DNA of 64,000 nt from Myroides sp. WP-1. GTDB lineage: Bacteria; Bacteroidota; Bacteroidia; Flavobacteriales; Flavobacteriaceae. The stretch is from NCBI RefSeq assembly GCF_014145635.1, contig NZ_JACHTC010000013.1, positions 45,928-109,927 on the forward strand, read 5' to 3'. The notes below the pieces were generated by a model. The model ran no database searches and had not been told where the DNA came from. It worked only from the letters and a program-made list of their open reading frames with translations. The position numbers and the translations under genes were made by a program. The stretch's first letter is position 1; each line of letters starts with the position of its first letter. Shown here piece after piece: positions 36,380 through 47,100 of the stretch.

Positions 36380-38353
36380 TTACATTTTTACAATAATAAA
36401 TTCACTTCTTCTATTCTCTTGGTGTTGTTCTTTCGAACAAGGCACTCCATTTGCACATGAATTAATCAATTGACTTTCTCCATAGCCTCTTCCTGTAAGG
36501 CGATCTGGATCTATACCTTGATCAATCATCCACTTCATGGTTGATTTTGCTCTGCGATCAGACAACTTCATGTTGTAAGCGTCATTACCTCTGCTATCTG
36601 TATGCGAACGAACATCAATGCTAATATTTGGATATAGTTTTAATACCTCAACCACTTTAGCAAGTTCTGCAGCTGCATCTGGACGAATATTGGCTTTATC
36701 AAAATCAAAATAAATTGGTTGTAATTTCAATTTTTTGAACAGGTCATCGTCTTCTGTAATGGTTTCTTGTACGGGTTCAAGTCCTATTTCCACTTTGTTG
36801 ACAGCGCCTAATTCAAAACTCATTGTTTGTGCAATTTCTTTGGTTTGGAATCCTGTAGCTTCTGCTTTTAGGCGGTATTTCTTACCACAATCTAAATCAG
36901 CAAGTGCAAATCTTCCTTGATCATCTGCCTGGATACTATCTAAAACCGTATATGTTGCATCGTACAAGGTAATTTTACTTCCTGCTAGAGATTCTCTAGT
37001 AGAAGCATTAAATACCCAACCGTCAATACTTTGTTTACAGATAATTTCTTTCTTCTCTTGTACAAAGTAGATATCATCTCCTCCTATTCCTCCTGCTCTA
37101 TTGGAGCTAACAAAACCTTTCTTGGCTTTTGGATCAAAATAGTATCCAAAATCATCAGCCGGGCTGTTCATGGGTTCGCCAATATTGGTAACCGTCCCAA
37201 AAGAACCATCGACGTTAATCTTCGCCATAAAGATGTCTAATCCTCCTAAACCAGGTCGGCCATCGGTAGAAAAGTACAGCATATAATCACTAGAAATAAA
37301 CGGAAATGTTTCCCTTCCTTCTGTATTAATTTGCTTGCCAATATTTTCGACTTTACCAAAACTTTCGTCTGCTAGTATTTCAACGCGAAACAAATCACTT
37401 TGTCCGATTGATCCACTTCGATCCGAAACAAAGTACAACCATTTATCATCAGGAGTTAGTGCAGGATGTGCATTATTTGCCTTAGGATCATTGATTGTTA
37501 ATGCAATAGGTTTGCTCCAAGTTCCATCTTCCATTCGCGTAGATTTGAACAATTGCAGCAAAGCATTTTTGTATCTATTTTGTTGCACATCATCTTTAAT
37601 AGCTGTTGCGTTTTGTGTAAAATAGACCGTATTTCCCTCTTTAGTAAAAACAGCAGTAGATTGATTAATCGTTTGATCTTCTTGCTTAAAAAACAATTGA
37701 GGATCTTCAAAGCTTCCGTCGTTATTGATTGTAGAAGCATACAAACTTGTATAAGCTTCGTTGGTCCACTTGTGTACTTTGTTCCCTGAAACCTCAGCCG
37801 AATTTCTGGCTGAAGTATAAATCAATTGTCCTTTATAGATAGTGGCTCCATAATCTGAAAACGCACTGTTTAATTCTAATGCTGCTACTTCATAACGATT
37901 AGAGCGCTTTTCAATATCTGCTCTGTAATTATTCTTGTTCGCCTCGAATAATTGAGCACGAGAATCGCTTTGTTCTAGAGCAGTAAACTTAGCCATGTAA
38001 GTATCTGCCTCATCGTACTTTTGCATCGCACGCAACGTTTGCGCATAGCGATAGTAGTACTCTGATCCTATGGATTCCTGACTTTCTTTGGCGAATTGAA
38101 ATAGTTCTTGATACCATTTATTAGCTTCTACTAGCTTTCCATTGAAATAATAAGCATCTCCAAGTTTTTGCAAGGTATTTACACTCTTGAATCCTTTTTC
38201 AACTGCTTTTTCATAAATTTCTATGGCATTGATATACTCGTACTTTTCAAATCTTTGATCTGCTTTATTCTCGCGTTTTTCTTGAGCCCATCCTATAGAT
38301 GTTGTAAACGCTATGGAAGATAAAACTAGTAAAGTAATTAATCTTTTTTGCAT
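36380..38353 (-). CDS. OmpA-family protein with TPR, beta-propeller and CRD domains (PorE-like)
   Basis: This 657-residue exported protein has a signal peptide, TPR-like repeats (about 25-150, AIEIYEKAVEKGFKSVNTLQKLGDAYY), PD40/WD-like repeats (about 190-440, including ALTPDDKWLYFVSDRSG), a carboxypeptidase-regulatory domain (GWVFNASTRESLAG region) and a C-terminal OmpA domain (FDFDKANIRPDAAAELAK, HTDSRGNDAYNMKLSDRRA) that binds peptidoglycan. This order matches PorE of type IX secretion. It is last in a row of genes with PorP/SprF and T9SS cargo upstream, which supports a secretion role. Confidence 0.88.
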   Translation of the reverse strand: MQKRLITLLVLSSIAFTTSIGWAQEKRENKADQRFEKYEYINAIEIYEKAVEKGFKSVNTLQKLGDAYYFNGKLVEANKWYQELFQFAKESQESIGSEYYYRYAQTLRAMQKYDEADTYMAKFTALEQSDSRAQLFEANKNNYRADIEKRSNRYEVAALELNSAFSDYGATIYKGQLIYTSARNSAEVSGNKVHKWTNEAYTSLYASTINNDGSFEDPQLFFKQEDQTINQSTAVFTKEGNTVYFTQNATAIKDDVQQNRYKNALLQLFKSTRMEDGTWSKPIALTINDPKANNAHPALTPDDKWLYFVSDRSGSIGQSDLFRVEILADESFGKVENIGKQINTEGRETFPFISSDYMLYFSTDGRPGLGGLDIFMAKINVDGSFGTVTNIGEPMNSPADDFGYYFDPKAKKGFVSSNRAGGIGGDDIYFVQEKKEIICKQSIDGWVFNASTRESLAGSKITLYDATYTVLDSIQADDQGRFALADLDCGKKYRLKAEATGFQTKEIAQTMSFELGAVNKVEIGLEPVQETITEDDDLFKKLKLQPIYFDFDKANIRPDAAAELAKVVEVLKLYPNISIDVRSHTDSRGNDAYNMKLSDRRAKSTMKWMIDQGIDPDRLTGRGYGESQLINSCANGVPCSKEQHQENRRSEFIIVKM

Positions 38354-38370
38354 AATTTATCATCTTTAGG

Positions 38371-39303
38371 TTAGAAGAAACGCGGAGAAGTTTTTCTCGT
38401 GTATCGATTAAAAATATCGGCACGCAAGAAGAACTCATGCGATCCACTGTTGTAATGGCGTAGTTTGGATGTATCGGCATCATAAGAATACCCTACAAAC
38501 AGCGTTTCATTAATTTGGAATCCGACTAAACCGCTAACGGCTGCATCCCAACGATAAGCAATTCCTGCAGTAAACTTGTCGAGAAACAAAAAGTTAGCTG
38601 TCAAATCCAATTGTACAGGTGCTCCTTGCACTGCTTTCATCAAGAAAGCAGGTTTGAACTTCACATCTGGATTGATTTCAAATACATATCCCCCCATCAA
38701 ATACACTTGCATGCGTTGTTTCATTGTTGTCACCTCATTATCATCATAGCGATGTGTTTCTAAGAAACTAGGTACAGACAATCCCAAATAGGAACGATCA
38801 GAATAGAGATAAACTCCAGCACCGATATTAGGGGTAAATTTGTTGGTAATATTTTCTTGAATATTCACGTCTGAAGGATCAAATGGATGTCCTTTGGCAT
38901 AATCAACATTTAGTAAATCAGCCGATGCTTTTAATCCAAATGCCAACTGATAGTGGTAGTTTAATTTTACTTTATAGGAAACATCCACTGCAATATTGTT
39001 CTCGTCCATGATACCTATTTTCTCATTGACAAAAGAGAATCCAATTCCAACATTGGAATCATTAATGGGTGTAGAGACAGAAAAACTTGCTGTTTTAGGT
39101 GCACCATCTAATCCTACCCATTGCGTTCTATAGTTTCCAAATAAACTTAATACTTCTCTATTCCCTGCATAAGCTGGGTTATAGATTGACGTATTGTACA
39201 TGTATTGGGCAAACTGTGGTTCTTGTTGAGCAAAACCTTGTTGAGCAGCACTTATTAATACTAAGGCTATACCAACTTTTTTGAGTTTGTTTATAAATTT
39301 CAT
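38371..39303 (-). CDS. PorP/SprF family outer-membrane protein
   Basis: This 310-residue exported beta-barrel protein has a signal peptide ending near AAQQGFAQ, then the family start QQEPQFAQYMYNTSIYNPAYAGNR, followed by GNYRTQWVGLDGAPKT. In Flavobacterium johnsoniae, SprF is needed to secrete SprB, whose C-terminal signal is of type B. Its position 8 bases after a gene with such a signal (39312-40565) fits a dedicated pair. The PorE-like gene follows after 17 bases. Confidence 0.92.
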   Translation of the reverse strand: MKFINKLKKVGIALVLISAAQQGFAQQEPQFAQYMYNTSIYNPAYAGNREVLSLFGNYRTQWVGLDGAPKTASFSVSTPINDSNVGIGFSFVNEKIGIMDENNIAVDVSYKVKLNYHYQLAFGLKASADLLNVDYAKGHPFDPSDVNIQENITNKFTPNIGAGVYLYSDRSYLGLSVPSFLETHRYDDNEVTTMKQRMQVYLMGGYVFEINPDVKFKPAFLMKAVQGAPVQLDLTANFLFLDKFTAGIAYRWDAAVSGLVGFQINETLFVGYSYDADTSKLRHYNSGSHEFFLRADIFNRYTRKTSPRFF

Positions 39304-39311
39304 CCTTATTA

Positions 39312-40565
39312 TTAATTTGTTTCTAAATGTAAATACCCGGCTTTCTTAATCGTTCTCGACACTCCCTCTTTTTCTACTTCATAAACGATTACATAATAAT
39401 AGGTGCCTGAAGGAAGCTTTTCGCTATCGTTTAACGTCATTTTTCCTTTGGAATAACCATCAAAAACATTTCCGTTTGAATCGTAATTTTTGGTTTCAAA
39501 AACTTTTGCTCCCCATCTGTTATAGATTTGGACACTATTGTTTGGAAATCTCTGAATATTATCGATGAGGAAATAATCATTTACTCCATCGCCATCAGCT
39601 GTAACAATATTGTAGATTACAACATCTCCTTCCAAGAGCCAATCTGTTTTTACGGTTGCCAATGTAAAATACCCCAAACCTTTTACTGATGTGGGTGTAG
39701 TAATACGGCGAGCACTAACATCTACAATTCCACCTTCGTCTACCCATATTTTTTTCACCTCATCCCAACGGACAATGTGTAAATCTTTTTCTGGACTGTT
39801 TAGAACTTCTGGTGAAGTAGTACGCTCATCCCATGTCAGTTCAAGAATGACATTTTTTTCTTCTTTACTACCTTTACTTACATACCAATATTCATTTGTA
39901 TTTAACGTGTTAATTACTCCTGAAGCATTAGCATGCGCTGTAAAAAATGCCTGATCGTTATATTTATACGCTCCAGCATATACTTCTTCTTTATCTGGTG
40001 CGGTAATATAAGCAGCGCGATAGTACCCTTTGTTTCCAATAGGAAAGGTAAAAGCTTCATTTCCTACTTTGTCAATGGTTCCATCAACATGACTTTCGTC
40101 TGTTGCATCGTTAGCTTTTGCTCCTTTTAAAAAGGCAAAAGCTCCTTTTTCATCGTCTATGGTTACAATGCCATCCAAGAAATCAACTTCTCCTTTTGCC
40201 GAAATTCCATTTGCTACATAAAAAGCACTTTTCGCTGTTGAGTTGTTAAATTCAAGGTGATTGAAACGAATCAACTGGTTTCCGTCAATTGCTTGTCTTT
40301 GATTAGATGTAAAAATAGTTTTCCCTGATGTTTTCAGTTTACCTTCTTCTCTGAAATCGAATAGTCCGTTATTCGTCAGATCTCGATATACATACAACGT
40401 ACCGTTGTTAAATACCATGGCATTTTCTTTGTTTTCTAAGGAGAATAGCGTTGCCATTTCTGTATTGGGCATAATGTACAAACCTCCGTAATTAACAGTT
40501 TGTCCAAACGCTAAACCACCAGTCAAGACCAAAGAGCCAAGCAAGATTTTGTGGTTTATCTTCAT
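39312..40565 (-). CDS. Surface protein with gliding-motility-type T9SS C-terminal signal
   Basis: This 417-residue exported protein has a signal peptide (about 1-22) and a beta-rich body. Its C-terminal domain of about 95 residues contains ADGDGVNDYFLIDNI, VQIYNRWGAKVFE and SGTYYYVIVYEV, hallmarks of the type-B T9SS signal (TIGR04131, as in SprB). That domain directs export to the surface, usually with a cognate SprF. The body shows no enzyme motif, so an adhesin or scaffold role is inferred. It is the only gene of this locus with a recognisable C-terminal signal. Confidence 0.87.
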   Translation of the reverse strand: MKINHKILLGSLVLTGGLAFGQTVNYGGLYIMPNTEMATLFSLENKENAMVFNNGTLYVYRDLTNNGLFDFREEGKLKTSGKTIFTSNQRQAIDGNQLIRFNHLEFNNSTAKSAFYVANGISAKGEVDFLDGIVTIDDEKGAFAFLKGAKANDATDESHVDGTIDKVGNEAFTFPIGNKGYYRAAYITAPDKEEVYAGAYKYNDQAFFTAHANASGVINTLNTNEYWYVSKGSKEEKNVILELTWDERTTSPEVLNSPEKDLHIVRWDEVKKIWVDEGGIVDVSARRITTPTSVKGLGYFTLATVKTDWLLEGDVVIYNIVTADGDGVNDYFLIDNIQRFPNNSVQIYNRWGAKVFETKNYDSNGNVFDGYSKGKMTLNDSEKLPSGTYYYVIVYEVEKEGVSRTIKKAGYLHLETN

Positions 40566-40572
40566 CTGCTAC

Positions 40573-41178
40573 TTATTCTTTAACAACGAAAACAATATTC
40601 ATCACTGAGTAAGGATTACCCGTTCCAAGTACCTCATATGTCATTTTTCCATCTGCTTGAATAACGATATTAGAAAACACCGTTGCATCGTAATCTGTTA
40701 CATAATAATATAAATCTGTTGCTTCTGGAAAATGAGGTATAACAGCAGGTGCTCCAATGCTACTAGCTGTATTACCTACTAAGGTAAATTGATTCACATA
40801 TTCTTGGTACAAATCTTTGTTTCCAGCACCAGGTGTTCCTGTATTAAAAACAATTGAAGGCATGTAGAAGAATTTTACGGCTTTATTATCTGAAGTCACC
40901 ATCTGTTGCCATTTTGTTCCATCATTGTAATAAAATCCAGGTACAACATCATTTTGTCTTTTTGTATTGTACACCGTCATACCTGCTACATGCGCTTGTA
41001 ATGGAGCGAAATCTGTTGTACTAACCAACTCTAATCTTGGCAATAACAATCCTTTATTTGATGCTTCAATTTCAAGCATGGCATTAGCGTTGATTGTAGG
41101 TGTTCCTCCCACTTTTGTTTGAGCAACAGCAACAGTGCTTAACACTGAAAATAAAAATCCTAAATATATCTTTTTCAT
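40573..41178 (-). CDS. Small exported protein related to the repeat protein's N-terminus
   Basis: The 201-residue protein has a signal peptide ending near VAVAQ. Its first domain (about 22-95: NANAMLEIEASNKGLLLPRLEL, PGFYYNDGTKWQQ) is similar to the N-terminal domain of the next upstream gene (TSTQLDVTAKDKGILIPRVA, TGFYYWVDSKWNR). Such LD-x-KG-LLxPR domains occur in many Bacteroidota surface and fibre-like proteins. The C-terminal part is unrecognised. It lies 7 bases from the carrier gene and no T9SS signal is seen. Confidence 0.78.
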   Translation of the reverse strand: MKKIYLGFLFSVLSTVAVAQTKVGGTPTINANAMLEIEASNKGLLLPRLELVSTTDFAPLQAHVAGMTVYNTKRQNDVVPGFYYNDGTKWQQMVTSDNKAVKFFYMPSIVFNTGTPGAGNKDLYQEYVNQFTLVGNTASSIGAPAVIPHFPEATDLYYYVTDYDATVFSNIVIQADGKMTYEVLGTGNPYSVMNIVFVVKE

Positions 41179-41262
41179 CTTGTTGTTTAATTTTAGTTTA
41201 AAATGATGGGGCTCTAGGTTGTACTAGTAGACACCCATCATTTCGCTATTGATTAATTTAAA

Positions 41263-44154
41263 TTAGAGTTGTACTTCTTCATTAGAAGTAAATTCAACGA
41301 CAACTTCGTAAGTACCTGGTGTCAACATCATATATTGATTACCCACACCGATATTAAAGTTGATCTCTGTTCCGTTAATTACAACATCTGTTGTATTAGA
41401 CGTCACGATATGTCCTGCTGCTGTAAGAAGCTTTATTGACAATACTTGTCTAATTTCTGCACCATTTTCTAAGGTTAATGTTACAGGAGTTGCCTCTGCA
41501 GAATAAGCTACAATTGTTGTTGCACCTTTCCCTAAATACACTTTGTATCCATTGTATGTATCACCCGTGTAAACTGTATCACCTTCGTTTGTGATGTGAT
41601 CACCCAACTCTTGTTTGACGATGTCTTTGTATTTCTTAATCAAGTTAACCAAGAAAGAAGCTGGTAATTCAATCTCTTTATTCGTTTTTGTTCCATCAGG
41701 ATTTGTAATCACTTGGTAGAATACGTGAGGAGTTGCTGTATTTCCATTGCTATCATCTCCATCGTGATCCCCAAAGTAAACGTTACCACCTTGATTCAAC
41801 ACATTCGTAATTGCATTCTTAATCTCTTCGTTATTGTTGATTGAGTTTAAGATATCTTCCGTCATGTTGATGTAATCTTTCTGATCTCCTTCAGCACTGT
41901 ACTCATAAAAGATTTCACCTTGTTTTACATCTCCTGCTACTGGTGCCGTACGAACCGCTTCAAAAGCTGGTAATGTACCATCAGCTAAAACCTCTGAACG
42001 TTTAATTTGCGTTTTCGTTTCTGTTGCAGCAACTAAATCTCTTAGATTAATTGTTTCATATGAGTTAGTTGCCTCGTCCCAATATTGGAATACCCAAATC
42101 TTTTGACCTGCGTTTGCTGGATCGTCAATTTGTGTATAAATCACATTACCATTAGAGAACTGTGTAATGTACTGTAAGTACTCTTCTACTGTTGTAAATG
42201 TTTTATCACCTTCAACTGTTGTGATTGTAATATCCGTTGGCGATTCTAAAATCTCTTGAATATTGTTGATCACACCACCTACTACGTCTACGTGAATAGC
42301 ACCCGCAGGAACACTTGTCCAATTTGCTGGATTTGTTTCTCCTCCTGCTTTGATATACGATTCAGATAAGTAGTATTGTTTGTTGTTGTAGCTAACAATC
42401 GTTGTATTCGTTTCAGCAGCTTCTACTAAACCTTGAATGTCAATAACTTGATATTTATTCGCTGCTTCATCCCAATATTGGAATGCCCAAATGGTTTGTC
42501 CAGGATTCGCTGGATCTGCAATCTCTGTATAAATTACATTACCATTTGAATACTGGGAGATGTACTGTAAGTACTCTTCTACTGTTGTAAATGTTTTATC
42601 ACCTTCAACTGTTGTGATTGTAATATCCGTTGGCGATTCTAAAATCTCTTGAATATTGTTGATCACACCACCTACTACATCTACGTGGATAGCACCCGCA
42701 GGAACACTTGTCCAATTTGCTGGATTTGTTTCTCCTCCTGCTTTGATATACGATTCAGATAAGTAGTATTGTTTGTTGTTGTAGCTAACAATCGTTGTAT
42801 TCGTTTCAGCAGCCTCTACTAAACCTTGGATGTCAATAACTTGATATTTATTCGCTGCTTCATCCCAATATTGGAATGCCCAAATGGTTTGTCCAGGATT
42901 CGCTGGATCTGCAATCTCTGTATAAATTACATTACCATTTGAATACTGTGAGATGTACTGTAAGTACTCTTCTACTGTTGTAAATGTTTTATCACCTTCA
43001 ACTGTTGTGATTGTAATAGTCGTTGGTGATTCTAAAATTTCTTGAATATTGTTAACCACACCACCTACTACATCTACGTGGATAGCACCCGCAGGAACAC
43101 TTGTCCAATTTGCTGGATTTGTTTCTCCTCCTGCTTTGATATACGATTCAGATAAGTAGTATTGTTTGTTGTTGTAGCTAACAATCGTTGTATTCGTTTC
43201 AGCAGCTTCTACTAAACCTTGGATGTCAATAATTTGGTATTTATTCGCTGCTTCATCCCAATATTGGAATGCCCAAATAGTCTGTCCTGGATTCGCTGGA
43301 TCTGCAATCTCTGAATAGATTACATTCCCATTAGAGAACTGCGTAATGTATTGTAAGTACTCTTCTACTGTTGTAAATGTTTTATCACCTTCAACCGTTG
43401 TGATTGTAATAGTCGTTGGCGATTCTAAAATCTCTTGGATATTGTTAACCACAATATCTGTAACTTTGATTGTCGTTGCCCCTGGTGCTGTATTTGGGAT
43501 ATTATCAACTGTATTTTCATCAGCTGCCTCTAACCAATCGAGAATCGTTTGTTCAGAGAAATAGATGACCCCGATTATTTTACCTTCCGCATTCGATATC
43601 TCTCTCATGAATGTTTTAGTTTCTGCTCCATTCACCAAGTCTTCGAAATTGATTTCTTGTGTAGTGTACGTTTGCGTTGTAGCATCATACGTTACAGTAT
43701 AAAATTTTCCATCTTTATACACCACAGTTGTATGTGTCTCTGGTGTTGTATCATCATTTGATGGGTTTGAAGGCAAGATGTAGTTAATTACTGCTTGTAA
43801 ATTTTTTACATCTGCTTCTAGGTTGGTAATATTATCTCCTAAATTCTCTATTACTTGGTCTAGCTCAGCTTTACCAACTATTCTATTCCACTTTGAATCT
43901 ACCCAATAGTAAAATCCTGTTGGAATAGCAACACCGTTGCTATTATATACTAATAAACTCTCTGTTTGTGCACCTTCGATAGGATTGAATACATCTAATG
44001 AAGTTAATGCAACACGAGGAATTAAAATACCTTTATCTTTAGCTGTTACATCTAATTGAGTAGAGGTGATAGGTGTAGGTGTTCCAATACCTACTTGAGC
44101 ATTTGCAAAATACGATGCTCCTAATACTGCTGCTAATAATGTGATTTTTTTCAT
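41263..44154 (-). CDS. Repeat-containing exported surface protein
   Basis: This 963-residue protein has a signal peptide (MKKITLLAAVLGASYFANA), a fibre-type domain (about 22-95), a short coiled-coil-like segment (LDQVIENLGDNITNLEADVKN region) and three near-identical 131-residue repeats plus a diverged fourth (about 235-690). The C-terminal region is beta-rich. Each repeat has an IQEILESPT strand, a TFTTVEEYLQYI helix, WAFQYWDEAANKY and a YYLSESYIKAGGETNP segment. No type-A or type-B T9SS signal is visible. It lies 31 bases after the giant gene. Confidence 0.83.
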   Translation of the reverse strand: MKKITLLAAVLGASYFANAQVGIGTPTPITSTQLDVTAKDKGILIPRVALTSLDVFNPIEGAQTESLLVYNSNGVAIPTGFYYWVDSKWNRIVGKAELDQVIENLGDNITNLEADVKNLQAVINYILPSNPSNDDTTPETHTTVVYKDGKFYTVTYDATTQTYTTQEINFEDLVNGAETKTFMREISNAEGKIIGVIYFSEQTILDWLEAADENTVDNIPNTAPGATTIKVTDIVVNNIQEILESPTTITITTVEGDKTFTTVEEYLQYITQFSNGNVIYSEIADPANPGQTIWAFQYWDEAANKYQIIDIQGLVEAAETNTTIVSYNNKQYYLSESYIKAGGETNPANWTSVPAGAIHVDVVGGVVNNIQEILESPTTITITTVEGDKTFTTVEEYLQYISQYSNGNVIYTEIADPANPGQTIWAFQYWDEAANKYQVIDIQGLVEAAETNTTIVSYNNKQYYLSESYIKAGGETNPANWTSVPAGAIHVDVVGGVINNIQEILESPTDITITTVEGDKTFTTVEEYLQYISQYSNGNVIYTEIADPANPGQTIWAFQYWDEAANKYQVIDIQGLVEAAETNTTIVSYNNKQYYLSESYIKAGGETNPANWTSVPAGAIHVDVVGGVINNIQEILESPTDITITTVEGDKTFTTVEEYLQYITQFSNGNVIYTQIDDPANAGQKIWVFQYWDEATNSYETINLRDLVAATETKTQIKRSEVLADGTLPAFEAVRTAPVAGDVKQGEIFYEYSAEGDQKDYINMTEDILNSINNNEEIKNAITNVLNQGGNVYFGDHDGDDSNGNTATPHVFYQVITNPDGTKTNKEIELPASFLVNLIKKYKDIVKQELGDHITNEGDTVYTGDTYNGYKVYLGKGATTIVAYSAEATPVTLTLENGAEIRQVLSIKLLTAAGHIVTSNTTDVVINGTEINFNIGVGNQYMMLTPGTYEVVVEFTSNEEVQL
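42080..43453. repeat. Three tandem 393-bp repeats plus a partial fourth
   Basis: Unit boundaries recur exactly 393 bases apart, for example at 43444 and 43051 (GTTAACC) and at 43087, 42694 and 42301 (ACCCGCAGGA). The three full copies differ at few positions; the fourth, lower-coordinate copy diverges after about half its length. The period equals 131 codons, so copy-number changes keep the frame. Confidence 0.9.
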
Positions 44155-44185
44155 AGTACTATATGTCTTAATTCTCTAGTATATC

Positions 44186-47100
44186 TTATTTAATTTTTTG
44201 TGTGACGTTCAGATTTGATTTTACTGAACAATTTTTCAATATTACACGAATAGGTAATCTTCTACCTACAACACAGCCATTTCTATAGGTCTGTACATAA
44301 ACAACACTGTATTTTGGTCCAAACCCAGCGCCTTCTGGTAATTCATCCTGATATTCAGGTAAATGATATGGTAATCTGAAGTTATTCAACCCTTCTGTCG
44401 GAACTGGTGTACCACCTGTTTCTTCGGTATAAACTTCATAAGTAGAACAGTTGTCTTCTGCATTAATCGTTAGAATACCCCCTTGACATATATCCAAATA
44501 TTCTTCTTCAATATCGATTCCAACATCAATGCGAGGAGCTACTGTTACTTCATATATTTTTGTAAAGTCTCCGAGTACTCCAACAACGCTTCCATAAGAA
44601 ATCTTAACGCGATCAAAAGGTTGATCGATCTCTTTGATAATCATTTTGTACTTATTGCTGTATCCCAATCCGAGTAGTTTTAGATCTAGAATTTGAGCAC
44701 CATTTGTTCCATCAATTTCGTCTCCTACTTTTTGATCTCCTAAATAGCGTTGGATTGTATATCCTTTAATTAATTCTAAACTCAAAATAGGGTTTCCAGG
44801 AACTTCTGTTACAATGTGTAATTTATCACCTGGCATGGCTTGTTGTTTGAAGACGACTGTTAAACTCGCTGCGTTTAATACAGCAACTCCTCTCGATATT
44901 TGAGCAAAAGTTTCAAGATTTCCATCCACGGCATTCCATGGACTAGTAACAGAAGCTGTTGCACTTGCCACACCTAAACCTAAATCTTGCACTCCATGTA
45001 ATACATCTAATACTGCTGGATGTACATTATCTGAAACAGGTTCACAATATGTTGGTGAAAATGCGCTAACATTTTTCGTATAGTATACGTGGAATACTTT
45101 AGCCAATTGAGCAACACTCAATAAAGATCCTTGAGAAACGCGAACCCCTTTATACTTTTTAGGTCCATTTTTATCAGAAGGCACGAAAGTAAATTCAATC
45201 ACATTATCCGCTGCTAATAAATCTAACAAACCACCTTGAACTGATTTTAACGTTCCGATGGTATTGCCATCAGCATCTAATCCTAAGACAGAAATACCTC
45301 CAGCTAACATCAATCCACTGTATTGTTTTCCAAGCTTAATGGTTACAGGAGTACCTGCGGCAACTTCTTCTTCAAAGTAGATATTTTGCCATACCGTACC
45401 GATCCCTAAAAGTCCAATACCCGTAGTTAACGTAGAGTAAGTTGTTGGGTCTCCGTCGATGGTATTCTCTGTACCACTAACTCCTCCTGTAATGATAGAT
45501 CCCCAGCTTGATGAACCTCTTGCATAGACTCTTTCTATCGTTGGAGGACATAAGCTATCATCATAAACAGTGATCATTACATTCTCAAAAGATTCACATC
45601 CATTACCCGAAGTTGCCACTACAGTTAAGGTATAAACCCCAGGTGTTGTAAATTCTATTGATGTACCCGCAAATTCTACAGCATTATGATTATACCATTT
45701 TATAGTTCCATTTCCTCCCACAACAGTAGCTGTTGGCAAGGTTACCGTTACTGCATTTTGATCTCTTGGTATCGTCACGTTAATACGTTGACTCGATGAA
45801 AATTCAATAACTGGTGCAGGACTTTGCGTCACGACAAAAGGATCTGATTCAACTGAAACTTCCACTCCTTTGGTATACACAACCGTATAACTACCTGGAT
45901 AATTAGTTGTTAGTGTTTTTTCCTTTCCGTAATTTGGATTCGTCGACCCTGCCATTGTCGCATCAATTGCCTGTCCATCAACATACCATTGGTATGCATC
46001 TGCCTCAGCAGGACCTTTATTAGAATCTAATGTAAACTCTGTATCTGGACATACCGCATTTGCATGATCTGAAGTGATAATCGCTTTAGGCAATGCCGTG
46101 GTATGTGTTACTTGGATAATTGTTCCAGGGTTCTTTGTTAGATCTGGTTCTATCGGGTTGGTATTATCTATTGGAGGGTAAGAAGGATATGAAATAATAC
46201 TTCCCGCTTCTTTGGTAAAAGCGGTATTCTTGATTTGTAAGATACCCTCTAATGTAGGATCCACATTCACGGTGAAAACAAATCTTTGCTCATTCCCTGG
46301 TGTCATCGTACCGGCGAAATCGTAGAGTACCGATTTACCATCATCCGACAATCTTCCTTGCAACACAGAATAGAAGGAAGTACCAATAGGTAATCTATCT
46401 GAAACTGCAAAGTTATTAACCGTCGTTGCACCAACATTTTTCACGTGAATCGTATATTCTATTTGCTCGCCTCCTGATACACTATTAGTAGAAGCAGAAC
46501 CATTTACTTTGTATGATTTCCACGATACTAAATTTTGATCGGATCCATATGGACTACAAAGTCTTTCAACTTTATAAATTTCAAGAGCTGAAAGCACGCC
46601 AACATTAACCATACTTTTTAATCCAACGCTAATGCGATCATATTGACCATTCGGTTTAAAAGGGATATCCACTATAGATCCTGTTCCTAATAGATTAGCA
46701 ACTTCAGTTCCTCCTAATAAGCCATTATCCCAATTCAGTTGATCCACAAACGTATCTCCTCTGTAGGCTTTAATTTCTAATTTTTCCAACAAAGGAACTG
46801 CAATAGCGCCAGTACCTGTTTTCAATCGAATGTTGGCTACATCCTCTATTTCAGAGAGCGAGTTAAAATAAAACCACTGTTTTACACTTCCACCTACGTT
46901 GATCGTACCCAAACTCATTTGTGAGCCATGCGTAGAATTAGTATCAATGGCGCGTTCTGGATATTGTACTCCACCACCGCTTAAATCTGTCACATCCAAA
47001 CTAACTCCCTCATATTCAAATGAAGTAGCGAATGGAGCAACACAAGCATCTGAAGCAGTTTCATAGCACATTCCGTAGACACTCATGCTATTTGGTTGTG

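Noticed and set aside
42080..43453. Possible CRISPR or other spacer-repeat array
   Set aside because: The repeats are 393 bp, directly adjacent and in frame with a protein, with no spacers.
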